Positions 53,433-61,952 of a stretch of 64,000 nucleotides of DNA are shown here, one piece after another. The notes under the pieces were generated by a model that saw nothing but the letters and a program-made list of their open reading frames with translations, searched no databases and was not told the origin of the DNA. Origin of the DNA: Streptomyces fagopyri (GTDB lineage Bacteria; Actinomycetota; Actinomycetes; Streptomycetales; Streptomycetaceae); NCBI RefSeq assembly GCF_009498275.1, contig NZ_CP045643.1, positions 682,001-746,000 on the forward strand. Reading direction: 5' to 3'. Position numbers and translations under genes: made by a program. The first letter of the stretch is position 1, and the number at the start of each line of letters is the position of its first letter.

Positions 53433-54732
53433 CGCCGCTCTCCCGCCCCGCGCGTACGTCCTCGCCGCTCTCCCGGCCCGCACCCGCGGCCTCGGCGCTC
53501 TCCCGCCCCGCACCCGCGACCTCGCCGCCCTCCAGCCATCTACCCACGTCCTCGCCGCCCTCCGGCCATCTACCCACGTCCTCGCCGCCCTCCAGCCACT
53601 TGCGCACGTCCTCGCCGTGTTCGTCGAGGGCGGGCGGTGGCAGCCGGTAGGCGGCCGGGGTCTCGGACAAGGTGATCGGGTGCCGGGTCGTGGGCACCGC
53701 CCGCTCGCCCTCCCCGGCCTCGACCACCGGGTCGAGGCCGAAGCGCTCGGCCATGGCGAAGCCGCCCTCGATCGTGTTGATCGGCCCGCACGGCACTCCC
53801 GCGGCCACCAGCAGCTCGAACCACTCCAGCGCACCGCGCGTCCGCAGCCGCTCCACCAGGATGGGCCGCAGCTCCTCGCGCCGCTCGGTGCGGTCGGCGT
53901 TGTGACGGAAGCGGCGGTCGTCGGCGGTCCCGGGGATGCCGAGCACCTCGCACAGCCTGCGGAACTGTCCGTCGTTGGCGGCGGTGACGATCAGGTCCTG
54001 GTCGGCGGTCGGCAACGGTTCGTAGGGGAAAACGCTGGGGTGCGCGTTACCCATCCGGTACGGCACGGTCCCGCCGGCGGCGTACGCGGAGCTGTGGTTG
54101 ACCAGCCCGGTCAGCGCCGAGGACAGCAGGTTCACCTCCACCAGCTGACCGCGTCCGGTGGCGTCGCGGTGCCGCAGTGCGGCGAGGATCCCGATGACCG
54201 CGTGATTTCCGGCCATCACGTCGAACACCGAGATGCCGGCCCGGTACGCCGGCCCTTCGGGGTCGCCGGTGAGGCTCATCAGTCCGGAGATCGCCTGCAC
54301 CATCAGGTCGTACCCGGGAACGTCCCGCCCCGCGCCCGTGCCGAACCCACTGATCGAGGCGTACACGACGCCGGGGTTCCCGGTGCTCACCGAGGCGTGG
54401 TCGAGACCGTAGCGGGCCAGACCGCCCGGCTTGAAGTTCTCGATCACCACGTCCGCCCGCCCGGCCAGTTCCCTGGCCAGCCGGGCGTCCCGCGGGTCGC
54501 GGAAATCCAGGACGACCGACCGCTTCCCCCGGTTGACACCCAGGTAGTACGTCGAGACCCCGTCCCTCACCGGTGGCGTCCAGGTACGGGTGTCGTCCCC
54601 CGCCGGTCCCTCGACCTTGACCACGTCGGCCCCGAGGTCCGCCAGCAGCATCGTCGCGTAGGGGCCCGCCAGGATCCGCGAGAAATCCGCGACCAGCAGA
54701 CCGTCGAGCGGCCCGCGCGCACCGTCAGCCAT
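53425..54732 (-). CDS. CaiB/BaiF family CoA-transferase with a decapeptide repeat tail
   Basis: 435 residues. Class III CoA-transferase motifs: LLVADFSRILAGPYATMLLADLGADVVKVE with the catalytic Asp region near GYDLMVQAISGLMSLTG, NLLSSALTGLVNH and GVPCGPINTIEG. The domain ends near residue 380. Beyond it a tail of 10-residue repeats follows (RWPEGGEDVG and AGRESGEDVR types), encoded by 30-bp DNA repeats at 53440-53610, which family members lack. It likely moves CoA onto a carboxylate made earlier in the operon. Confidence 0.88.
   Translation of the reverse strand: MADGARGPLDGLLVADFSRILAGPYATMLLADLGADVVKVEGPAGDDTRTWTPPVRDGVSTYYLGVNRGKRSVVLDFRDPRDARLARELAGRADVVIENFKPGGLARYGLDHASVSTGNPGVVYASISGFGTGAGRDVPGYDLMVQAISGLMSLTGDPEGPAYRAGISVFDVMAGNHAVIGILAALRHRDATGRGQLVEVNLLSSALTGLVNHSSAYAAGGTVPYRMGNAHPSVFPYEPLPTADQDLIVTAANDGQFRRLCEVLGIPGTADDRRFRHNADRTERREELRPILVERLRTRGALEWFELLVAAGVPCGPINTIEGGFAMAERFGLDPVVEAGEGERAVPTTRHPITLSETPAAYRLPPPALDEHGEDVRKWLEGGEDVGRWPEGGEDVGRWLEGGEVAGAGRESAEAAGAGRESGEDVRAGRESGDA
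53440..53610. repeat. 30-bp intragenic tandem repeats
   Basis: Six units of 30 bp in two families: GTCCTCGCCGCCCTCC-type (right half) and CCGCTCTCCCGCCCCGC-type (left half). Each unit is 10 codons, so the frame is kept. The tract is within the CoA-transferase C-terminus. Confidence 0.75.
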
Positions 54733-54735
54733 GAC

Positions 54736-56211
54736 TTACGACTCCTCCTGCCGCACCGCGACACCCTCGCCGCGGTACGTGCTGTACGTGTAGGGGTTCG
54801 AGACGGGCTCGGTGCGCGGGATCTCCGGCTCCAGCGCCTCCCGCCACGCCTCCTCGCCCAGCGTCCTGCGGGTGTACTCGACGGTGGCGCCCACGGCCTC
54901 GCGTGCCTTGCGCAGGTCGACACCGAGGAGTTCGTGCCGGTACTTCACGACCCTGCCGTCGACGACGACCGTGTCCACGTCGGCCCGCTGGGCCTGGTAC
55001 ACCACATGCCCGTAGGGGTGCAGGAGAGGGAACATGGCCGGGTCGCGGTCGTTCCTGAGCAGTACGAGGTCCGCCTTCTTTCCCGGTGTCAGCGAGCCGA
55101 TCCGGTCGTCGAGACCGAGGACCCGCGCGCCGCCGAGGGTGGCCCACTCGACGACGTCCTGCGCCCGCAGCGTGTGGTGGACCACCGTCTCGACTGCCGC
55201 GTGCGCCTCCAGGTGCTCGCGGGCACGGTCGGCGGACAGCGTGGCCCGCATCGCGGAGAACAGGTCGGCGCTGAACCACACGCTGGTGTCCATCGACAGG
55301 GACACCGGGATGCCGTGCCGCCGCAGCCTCCAGGTGGGCGGGTAGCCCTGTCCGGCGTTCTGCTCGCTCTCCGCCGACACCGACACCCTGCCGCCGGAAG
55401 CGGCGATCCGCTGATACGAGTCCTCGCCGAGCGTGGCGGAGTGCACGTAGGTGACGTCGGGGGTCATGAACCCGTGGTCCCACATCAGCCGGATGCCGTC
55501 GTCGCCCGTCGCGCCCCAGACGCCGGCGTGGGTGGTGACCGGTACGCCGAACTCCCGGGCCGCCTCGAACGCGGCCTTCTCCGGGAACGCCTCGTCGCCC
55601 GTGACGTCGAACGCCAGCTGGAGCCCCAGCATGTCGTCCCGCGCGGAGAAGTGTCGGTCCACGAACCGCCGCATCTCCGGGGCCGTCGCCCACTCCCACG
55701 GCGCGCCCAGCAGATTGCCGTAGGCCAGCACGAAGCGGCCGGGTACGGCCCGCAGCGCCTCGACGGCCGCGTCCGCGTGCTCGGGTGTCCGCAGCCCGTG
55801 CGACCAGTCCACCGTCGTCGTCACTCCCGCGTCGAGCGCTTCGACGGCCGACAGCAGGTTGCCCGCGTGGATGTCCTCGGGGCGGAAGATCTTGCCCCAG
55901 TTCAGGTAGTAGAAGACGAAGTACTGCGACAGCGTCCAGTCCGCGCCGAACCCGCGCAGCGCCGTCTGCCACATGTGCCGGTGGGTGTCGACCATGCCCG
56001 GCATCAGGATGCCGCCGGTGGCGTCCACCACGACCGCGTCCTCGGGCGCCGTCAGCGCGTGCCCGACACGGTCGATGAGCCCGGCGCGCACCAGGACGTC
56101 CCCGCCGTCCAGCCGACCGATCGCGGGATCCATGGACAGCACGGTGGCGTTGCGGAAGAGAAGAGGGCGTCCGGCGGTGAGCTCGTCGGGGCGCGGGATG
56201 TCGATCGTCAT
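54736..56211 (-). CDS. Amidohydrolase family protein
   Basis: 491 residues, a metal-dependent TIM-barrel hydrolase of the TrzN/AtzB/MtaD type. LMPGMVDTHRHMWQ supplies the HxH metal site; VTTHAGVWG and VTYVHSATLGEDSYQ supply the later His residues; SLSMDTSVW provides the Asp. GSLTPGKKADLVLL is the typical end of the barrel. Members deaminate or dechlorinate heteroaromatic rings. In this operon it may remove a group before ring cleavage. The ATG overlaps the DoxX stop (56208-56211). Confidence 0.87.
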   Translation of the reverse strand: MTIDIPRPDELTAGRPLLFRNATVLSMDPAIGRLDGGDVLVRAGLIDRVGHALTAPEDAVVVDATGGILMPGMVDTHRHMWQTALRGFGADWTLSQYFVFYYLNWGKIFRPEDIHAGNLLSAVEALDAGVTTTVDWSHGLRTPEHADAAVEALRAVPGRFVLAYGNLLGAPWEWATAPEMRRFVDRHFSARDDMLGLQLAFDVTGDEAFPEKAAFEAAREFGVPVTTHAGVWGATGDDGIRLMWDHGFMTPDVTYVHSATLGEDSYQRIAASGGRVSVSAESEQNAGQGYPPTWRLRRHGIPVSLSMDTSVWFSADLFSAMRATLSADRAREHLEAHAAVETVVHHTLRAQDVVEWATLGGARVLGLDDRIGSLTPGKKADLVLLRNDRDPAMFPLLHPYGHVVYQAQRADVDTVVVDGRVVKYRHELLGVDLRKAREAVGATVEYTRRTLGEEAWREALEPEIPRTEPVSNPYTYSTYRGEGVAVRQEES

Positions 56212-56732
56212 GAAGTCACCTCGTTGTGCTGCTGTGCCCGGGTGCGCAGCACCCGTGACCTGAGGACGAGAGGTACGGCGGCGGTGGCCGCGCCGACCGC
56301 GAGCGCGGCGGCTCCCCACCCGTTGCCGTGGAGTGAACCGAGGCCGACGGCGTGGTCGAGGGACCATGCGCCCGGGCCGGTGAAACCGAGGACGGCGGCC
56401 GCGGCGCCGTACCAGAAGGGGACCTCGCAGCCGCCCTGTTGCGCCCAGAACCCGTTCGGGGCGGTCGCCACGGCCGCCACGGTCATCGTGCCGACGATGA
56501 CGGCGGCGCCGCCGGGAGTGAGCAGGCCGGCCGCGAGCGACGCCGCTCCGGTCAGCTCCGCCAGCCCCGCGAGCAGGACCATGGGCCGGCCGGGCACGAA
56601 GCCCCATCGTTCGAAGACGGTGCCCGTCGCGGCGGGGCCGGCCCCGCCGAACCGGCCGAACAGTTTCTGGGCGCCATGGCCGCACAGGAGTACGGCGAGA
56701 AGCACCCGCAGCAGGAGCAGGCCGACGTTCAC
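56208..56732 (-). CDS. DoxX family membrane protein
   Basis: 174 residues with four main hydrophobic segments. NVGLLLLRVLLAVLLCGHGAQKLFG is the DoxX start and GRPMVLLAGLAELTGAASLAAGLLTP the second motif region. DoxX proteins often accompany ring-cleavage dioxygenases and redox enzymes; the exact job is not settled. GTG 56732 overlaps the dioxygenase stop and its own stop overlaps the amidohydrolase start, so all three are coupled. Confidence 0.85.
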   Translation of the reverse strand: MNVGLLLLRVLLAVLLCGHGAQKLFGRFGGAGPAATGTVFERWGFVPGRPMVLLAGLAELTGAASLAAGLLTPGGAAVIVGTMTVAAVATAPNGFWAQQGGCEVPFWYGAAAAVLGFTGPGAWSLDHAVGLGSLHGNGWGAAALAVGAATAAVPLVLRSRVLRTRAQQHNEVTS

Positions 56733-57610
56733 GGCCGGGTTCCGTCCGGGGCCGAAGGCTGCAGCACGAAGTCGAACACGGCACGCAGATGGGGCGTGTC
56801 GACGGTGCTCCCGTCCGGCGCGGTGCCGGCCGGGTGTTCGTCGAAGTCCACGACGAGTCCGTCCTTGGTCCCGAACACGACGTCGCTGTCGAGGTAGGGG
56901 GAGCCGCTCCGGAACAGGTGGGTGATCAGCCGGTCGTGGCCGGGATGGTCGATGAGGAAGTGGATGTGCGCGGGCCGGAAGTGGCTGATGCCGGTCCGGC
57001 CGATGAGCGCCCCGACCGGGCCGTCCATCGGGATGGCGTAGCCGAGCGGCGCGATGGTGCGCACGCAGTACGTCCCGTCGGACCGTGTCCGGTACTTGGC
57101 GCGCAGCCGTGCCTCGTCGACCTCGGCGAGCTGTGACTCGTAGGTGCCGTCCGCGTCGGCCTGCCACACGTCCAGGACGACGTCCGGCAGCGGTGTGCCG
57201 TCGAGTCCGAGCACCCGGCCGGTGACGAACAGAGGGGTGCCCTCGACTCCGTCGGACATGTCGGAGCCGTACGGGGCCGGCGGCGAGCCGTCGATGTGGA
57301 ACGGGCCGAGGACCGTGGCGGGCGTCGCGTCCGGTGCGAACCGGTGGTTGAGCTGCACGACGAGGGTGCTCAGGCCGAGCACGTCGGAGGCGAGGATGAA
57401 CTCCTGGCGCTTGTCGTCGCTGATCCGCCCGGTCGCCGTGAGCCACTCCACGGCCGCCATCCACTCGTCCTCGGTGAGGCGGACCTCGCGGGCGAACGCG
57501 TGCAGGTGCCGCACCAACGCCGTCGTCAGCTCGGCGAGCCGGGGCGTGTGGGCGGTGGCCCACCGTTTCTCGGCGAGGTCGGTGAGATTCTCCTCCGTCA
57601 CGAAGGCCAT
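56729..57610 (-). CDS. Intradiol ring-cleavage dioxygenase (catechol/hydroxyquinol type)
   Basis: 293 residues. The N-terminal helical dimer domain (EENLTDLAEKRWATAHTPRLAEL) is typical of catechol and hydroxyquinol 1,2-dioxygenases. The catalytic beta-sandwich supplies the iron ligands Tyr (VWQADADGTYESQ), Tyr (GYAIPMDGPVG) and two His (HFRPAHIHFLIDHPGH). It splits an aromatic ring between two hydroxyls with O2. ATG 57610 is used. First gene of the five-gene operon, divergent from an IclR regulator. The N-terminal pattern suggests hydroxyquinol 1,2-dioxygenase, but catechol cannot be excluded. Confidence 0.9.
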   Translation of the reverse strand: MAFVTEENLTDLAEKRWATAHTPRLAELTTALVRHLHAFAREVRLTEDEWMAAVEWLTATGRISDDKRQEFILASDVLGLSTLVVQLNHRFAPDATPATVLGPFHIDGSPPAPYGSDMSDGVEGTPLFVTGRVLGLDGTPLPDVVLDVWQADADGTYESQLAEVDEARLRAKYRTRSDGTYCVRTIAPLGYAIPMDGPVGALIGRTGISHFRPAHIHFLIDHPGHDRLITHLFRSGSPYLDSDVVFGTKDGLVVDFDEHPAGTAPDGSTVDTPHLRAVFDFVLQPSAPDGTRP

Positions 57611-57643
57611 GGAATCCTCCTTGGTCCGGCCAGCTCGACGTCA

Positions 57644-57661
57644 TGCGGACGACTGTCCGCA
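57644..57661. promoter_or_regulatory. IclR operator A
   Basis: TGCGGACGACTGTCCGCA: 7-bp arms with a GACT spacer, 34 bases upstream of the dioxygenase start. Confidence 0.6.
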
Positions 57662-57732
57662 CGGCGGTCAATGTGCCGCATAGTTGAGAGCGAAACAAGA
57701 CCTCTGCACTGACCAGAAAGAAGTACGACTGC

Positions 57733-57746
57733 CGGACCACTGTCCG
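57733..57746. promoter_or_regulatory. IclR operator B
   Basis: CGGACCACTGTCCG: 5-bp arms and a CACT spacer. It shares GGACnACTGTCC with operator A, lies 19 bases before the IclR start and adjoins a possible -10 (TAGTCT). Confidence 0.6.
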
Positions 57747-57764
57747 CTCGGTTAGTCTGACCTC

Positions 57765-58571
57765 ATGCGCCGAGACGGAAATCCCGAGTTCATCGAGGCC
57801 CTCGCCCGGGGGCTGGACGTGTTGCGCTGCTTCCGGCCGGGCTGCGACTCGATGACGCTCAGCGAGATCGCCGCCGCCGCGGGCCTAGCCCGCCCCACGG
57901 CCCGGCGCATCCTCATCACCCTGGAACAGCTCGGCTACGTCCGCTCGCAGGAGCGCGGCTTCTCCCTCACCCCCCGGGTACTCGACCTCGGCACCGCGTA
58001 CGTCGGTTCGATGAACCTCTGGGAACTCGCCCAGCCCCACCTGCGCGACCTGGTCGGGCAGACCGACGAGTCCTGCTCGATCGCCCAGCTCGACGGGTCC
58101 GACATCGTCTACGTGGCCAGGGTCGCCGTACCGAAACTCGTCACTCTCGCCGTCACCATCGGTACGCGGTTCCCCGCCCTGCAGACTTCGCTCGGCAAGG
58201 TCCTGCTGGCGACACTGTCCCCGGACGAACTCGACAAGTCCCTGGCCGAGCCCAGCCGTTCCGGTGTCACCCCCCGCTGGACCCCTGACCGGGACGAGAT
58301 CGACGCGGCCCTGCGCGAGGTGCGGGCGAAGGGCTGGGCGGTCACGGATCAGGACCTCGCACCGGGCATCCGCTCGGTCGCCGCGCCGGTGCGCGACGGG
58401 AACGGCCGAACGGTCGCGGCCGTGAACGTCAACGCCCACGCCGCCGAGACCTCGGTGGAGACTCTCGTCGACCACCATCTGCCCCTGCTGCTGCGGGCGG
58501 CGAGTGCCATCAGCGCCGACTGGGCGACGTGGCAGGCACGCCCTCTGGAGATCCTCGGCACGACTCCCTGA
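57765..58571 (+). CDS. IclR-family regulator (PcaR/PobR-like)
   Basis: 268 residues. The winged helix is FIEALARGLDVLRCFRPGCDSMTLSEIAAAAGLARPTARRILITLEQLGYV (about 8-60). The effector domain includes ARVAVPKLVTLAVTIGTRFPALQTSLGKVLLA. It begins 154 bases from, and divergent to, the dioxygenase operon, with two matching palindromes between. PcaR/PobR-type IclR proteins sense aromatic pathway intermediates. It probably controls the operon, as activator or repressor. Confidence 0.9.
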   Translation: MRRDGNPEFIEALARGLDVLRCFRPGCDSMTLSEIAAAAGLARPTARRILITLEQLGYVRSQERGFSLTPRVLDLGTAYVGSMNLWELAQPHLRDLVGQTDESCSIAQLDGSDIVYVARVAVPKLVTLAVTIGTRFPALQTSLGKVLLATLSPDELDKSLAEPSRSGVTPRWTPDRDEIDAALREVRAKGWAVTDQDLAPGIRSVAAPVRDGNGRTVAAVNVNAHAAETSVETLVDHHLPLLLRAASAISADWATWQARPLEILGTTP

Positions 58572-58823
58572 GCGGCACCGCCCGGACGGACGCGGCACCG
58601 CGATCGGAGTGAACCGGGCCGACCGGTTCGTCACCCGATGCCACGATCGCCCGCTCTCTGCCCGCAAGCGCGGGCGTACGGAGGCGGAAGAGGGAGATCC
58701 GGTCGCGCCTGTCCGGCGACCGGGGCACCGCCCCCTTACGATCACCGACCGTCCCCCATCGGTTCGGGGGTGGCGCCTGACTCGGTTCACCGCACGGTGG
58801 ACGATTCGTTCGGGGAGTGGTGG

Positions 58824-59606
58824 ATGACAGGGAAGCCCCGCCGGGCCATGACGGCCGTACTGGCGGCCTTCGCCCTCGTGCTCGGCGTGTCGGCGGCGGC
58901 CCGGGGGATCGTCAACGGCGACCGGGTGACGTCACCGGCCACGTACCCCTGGATGGCGCAGATCCAGATCCTGAGGGACGGGCGGCTCCAAGGGGCCTGT
59001 ACGGGCACCCTGGTGAGCGGGAGTTGGGTCCTCACCGCCGGCCACTGCGTCGACAGCCGGGACATCATGGTGGTCCTGGGCACCACCGCGCTCCGGACAC
59101 GGACCGACCGCTCGCTCCGGGTGGTCCGCGTCGTCAGGCATCCGCGGTACGCGACCGGCGGCCGTCTCCGCTACGACGCGGCGCTGCTGCGGCTGGAACG
59201 GCCCGTGAGCTTCGGTCGCACGGTCGCGCCCCTGGCGTTGCCGCCCTCCTCCCGCCTCACGTCGTACCCGGGGCCGCTCGTGGTCGCCGGCTGGGGCCAC
59301 ACCCGTGAGGACGGTCCCGCCTCGGACACCCTGCTGAAGACCGAACAGGCCGAGAGCGGCCGGTGTTTCCGGCAGGGACTCCAGCGCGAGGTCCACCTGT
59401 GCACACTCATCCGCAATCACCGGGCGACCTGCTACGGGGACAGTGGAGCGCCCCTGACGCACCGGAACGGCCGGGGCGGGTTCACCCTCGTCGGTATCGC
59501 CAGCGGCATGGTCGGCGATCATCCGTGCGGAGCGGAGGGCCAGGAGAACTACTTCGCCAGGGTCACGGCCCTGGTCGACTGGATCCGTCGCTGGATCCGG
59601 CACTGA
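58824..59606 (+). CDS. Secreted trypsin-like serine protease (S1)
   Basis: 260 residues. A signal peptide (MTAVLAAFALVLGVSAAA) precedes the mature start GIVNGDRVTSPATYPW. The triad is complete: TAGHC (His), DAALL (Asp), CYGDSGAP (Ser). Six or more Cys allow trypsin-like disulfides. ATG 58824 begins the signal peptide. In place of the usual RIVGG the site is RGIVNGD, so maturation may differ slightly. Extracellular nutrient protease or regulator. Confidence 0.9.
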   Translation: MTGKPRRAMTAVLAAFALVLGVSAAARGIVNGDRVTSPATYPWMAQIQILRDGRLQGACTGTLVSGSWVLTAGHCVDSRDIMVVLGTTALRTRTDRSLRVVRVVRHPRYATGGRLRYDAALLRLERPVSFGRTVAPLALPPSSRLTSYPGPLVVAGWGHTREDGPASDTLLKTEQAESGRCFRQGLQREVHLCTLIRNHRATCYGDSGAPLTHRNGRGGFTLVGIASGMVGDHPCGAEGQENYFARVTALVDWIRRWIRH

Positions 59607-59650
59607 ACCGAGCCGCTCGCACGACAACCCGATGCCCGGGATGCCCCCCG

Positions 59651-59690
59651 ATGCCCCGATGCCCCGATGCCCCGATGCCCCGATGCCCCG
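59651..59690. repeat. 8-bp microsatellite
   Basis: Five perfect ATGCCCCG units, with imperfect units to the left. It lies in the space between the protease and MFS gene ends. No gene there. Confidence 0.8.
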
Positions 59691-59820
59691 ACAAGAGTGG
59701 CAACGCCGGCGGACCCCCTCGACGCCGTCAGCCCCGACCCACCCACGGCACCCGCAGCACCGACAGCACCGACAACGGCCCCGTCAGCGGTGATTCGGCA
59801 CCCGCGAAAGGCGCGTCGGA

Positions 59821-61371
59821 CTACGCCGCCGAGGGGCGGCGCAGGAGGAACGCCGTCGGGACGACCACCGCGAGGAGCACGATTCCGGCGACGAGCCAGC
59901 CCAGGTGCAGGGCTTCGCTGAAGGCCTGGGGGACGGCGACGGAGATCGCGTGCGCCTGTGCGGCGGGCGGACCGCTCGCGCCGCCGTGGGTGATTCCCGC
60001 GACCACACCGTCGACGCGGTCGGCCGGGACGCCGGACGCGGCCAGCCGGTCGTGCAGGTACTCCGGGAACCGGGTGGTGACCAGGGTGCCCAGAACGCTG
60101 GGGCCGAGCACGCTGCCGAGCTGACGGAACATGTTGACCGACGCGGCCGCCATGCCGGCCTGGAGCGGGGGCACGCTGTTGACGGCCGCGGCGGTCGACG
60201 GCGCCACCAGGACGGCCGAACCGGCGCCGGCGACGAACAGGCCGGGCCACATGGCCCCGTACCCGCTGGACGGTCCGGCCGCCAGGAGCGCGAGGGCCCC
60301 CGCCCCCATGAGGACGAGGCCGGTGACGAGCGCGGCGGCGATGCCGATCCTGCGCACCAGGCGGCCGGCGAACGCGCTGACCACGATGTAGGTGGCGAAC
60401 ATCGGGAGCAGCTTCACGCCCGTCGTCAGGGCGTCGTCGTGGGCGACCCGCTCCAGATGGAGGACGGTGAGAAGTGAGATGCCGACGAAGCCGAACATGG
60501 TGACGGCGCTGATGCCCATCACCGTCGCGAACGAGGCGTTCTTGAACAGGCGCAGCTGCAACATGGGGTCGTCGTGGCGGAGTTCGACCCGCACGAAGGC
60601 CACCAGCGAGACGGTGAAGACCACGTAGGCGGCGATGATGACGGGCGCGCCGTAGCCGGTGGAGCCGCCCTCGATGATCGCGTACGTCGCCGACGCCACG
60701 GCGAGGGTGCCGAGCACGACGCCCGCCGGGTCGAACCGTCGCGTCGGGTGCTTGCTCTCGGTCACCAGCAGCGGGGTGAGGATCAGGGCGAGCACGCCGA
60801 TGACCACGTTGGTGAGGAAGACGGCGTGCCACGACACCCGGTCGAGCAGTACGCCCGCCACCAGCGGTCCGACCGCCAGCCCGAGGCCCGCGCAGCTCGC
60901 CCAGACGCTGATGGCGCCGGTGCGCTCGTGGGGGTCGGTGAACGTGTGGCTCACGATCGCCAGGCTGGACGGCAGGACGGCGGCCGCCCCGACTCCCATC
61001 AGCGCCTGGGCCGCGATGAGCAGGCCCGCGTCGCCCGCCAGGAAGGCGATGACGCTGCCGGCCGTGAAGAGCGCGACGCCCGCCAGAAGTATCCGCCGCC
61101 GCCCGATGATGTCGCTCAGCGTGCCGGCCGACAGGACCAGACTCACCAGCGCGAGGCTGAAGGCACTGCTCACCCAGACCGTGGTGCTCGCGGACAGGCG
61201 CAGGGCGTCCTGGAGGGGCGAGAGCGCGGAGATCGTCGACGACACGTTGACGAAGGACATCATCACACCCAGGCAGAGGACCAGGAGGGCCCACCACCTC
61301 CGCCCGTTCGGGACGGCGGCGGTAGCGGGGGTCGTCACCGCACGGATGTTAGGCTGACTAGTGGAAACCAT
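59821..61371 (-). CDS. MFS multidrug exporter (DHA2, 14 helices)
   Basis: 516 residues. The DHA2 signature is seen in FVNVSSTISALSPLQDALRLSASTTVWVSSAF, GTLSDIIGRRRILLAGVALF (motif A) and GVGAAAVLPSSLAIVSHTF. Fourteen hydrophobic segments are countable. It exports drugs or metabolites using the proton gradient. The ATG at 61371 lies in the left arm of the palindrome shared with the divergent HxlR gene; GTG 61338 is an alternative start outside the palindrome. Induction by the HxlR protein's ligand is likely. Confidence 0.88.
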   Translation of the reverse strand: MVSTSQPNIRAVTTPATAAVPNGRRWWALLVLCLGVMMSFVNVSSTISALSPLQDALRLSASTTVWVSSAFSLALVSLVLSAGTLSDIIGRRRILLAGVALFTAGSVIAFLAGDAGLLIAAQALMGVGAAAVLPSSLAIVSHTFTDPHERTGAISVWASCAGLGLAVGPLVAGVLLDRVSWHAVFLTNVVIGVLALILTPLLVTESKHPTRRFDPAGVVLGTLAVASATYAIIEGGSTGYGAPVIIAAYVVFTVSLVAFVRVELRHDDPMLQLRLFKNASFATVMGISAVTMFGFVGISLLTVLHLERVAHDDALTTGVKLLPMFATYIVVSAFAGRLVRRIGIAAALVTGLVLMGAGALALLAAGPSSGYGAMWPGLFVAGAGSAVLVAPSTAAAVNSVPPLQAGMAAASVNMFRQLGSVLGPSVLGTLVTTRFPEYLHDRLAASGVPADRVDGVVAGITHGGASGPPAAQAHAISVAVPQAFSEALHLGWLVAGIVLLAVVVPTAFLLRRPSAA

Positions 61372-61397
61372 AGCCAGAAGATATCAGGCTGGCTATG
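61369..61397. promoter_or_regulatory. Operator between the MFS and HxlR genes
   Basis: CATAGCCAG (61369-61377) and CTGGCTATG (61389-61397) are perfect 9-bp arms around an 11-base spacer containing GATATC. The arms contain potential ATGs of both divergent genes. A further half-site, GTAGCCAG, follows at about 61405. Confidence 0.65.
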
Positions 61398-61427
61398 CAA
61401 ATACGTAGCCAGGAAGAGCGTGGGGAC

Positions 61428-61952
61428 ATGACGGAGTCCAGCGGGGCGCCAGAAGCCGGTGTGGAGCCGGTGATCACCAAGACCGGCCGGTTCTCCGATC
61501 ACGACGAGAGCGTGGCGGGCTGGTGCCACATGGAGCACGCTCTGGAACTGGTCGGCACCCGGTCGGCGATGATCCTTCTGCGCGAGCTCTACTACGGCGC
61601 GCGGCGCTTCGACGACCTCGCACGGCACACCGGCCTCACCGAAGCGGTCACCTCCCAGCGGCTCAAGCGCCTGGTCGACGCGGGCCTGCTCCAGCGGCAT
61701 CCCTACCGGGAGCCCGGTCGGCGCACCAGGCACGAATACGTCCTGACCGATCTGGGGAGGTCGCTGTTCCCCGTGTTCGTCGCCCTGATGGAATGGGGGG
61801 CGCGCCTCGGCGGGGAAGGCGGCGTCGAACTCGTGCACGCCGACTGCGGAAGCCCGGTCGGCGCCGTGGTGCGGTGCGCGAACGGCCACGACGTCGGCCT
61901 CTCCGACACGGCCGCGCGGTTCGTGTCGGACGGGGAACGCGAGGTTCTCTGA
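61428..61952 (+). CDS. HxlR-family regulator
   Basis: 174 residues. The winged helix reads GWCHMEHALELVGTRSAMILLRELYYGARRFDDLARHTGLTEAVTSQRLKRLVDAGLLQRHPY, with the conserved Cys (WCHME). A C-terminal extension contains paired Cys and His (HADCGSP, RCANGHD), a possible small metal site. ATG 61428 is chosen because AGGAAGAG precedes it and it clears the operator; ATG 61395 inside the palindrome would add 11 residues. Probable repressor of the divergent exporter. Confidence 0.85.
   Translation: MTESSGAPEAGVEPVITKTGRFSDHDESVAGWCHMEHALELVGTRSAMILLRELYYGARRFDDLARHTGLTEAVTSQRLKRLVDAGLLQRHPYREPGRRTRHEYVLTDLGRSLFPVFVALMEWGARLGGEGGVELVHADCGSPVGAVVRCANGHDVGLSDTAARFVSDGEREVL

Noticed and set aside
53440..53610. 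CRISPR-like array
   Set aside because: The 30-bp units are contiguous with no unique spacers and lie in frame within a coding region, so they are protein repeats.
53617..56925. An 1102-codon plus-strand frame opposite the catabolic operon
   Set aside because: It is antisense to three well-supported genes and shows only Arg/Val/His-rich shadow composition.
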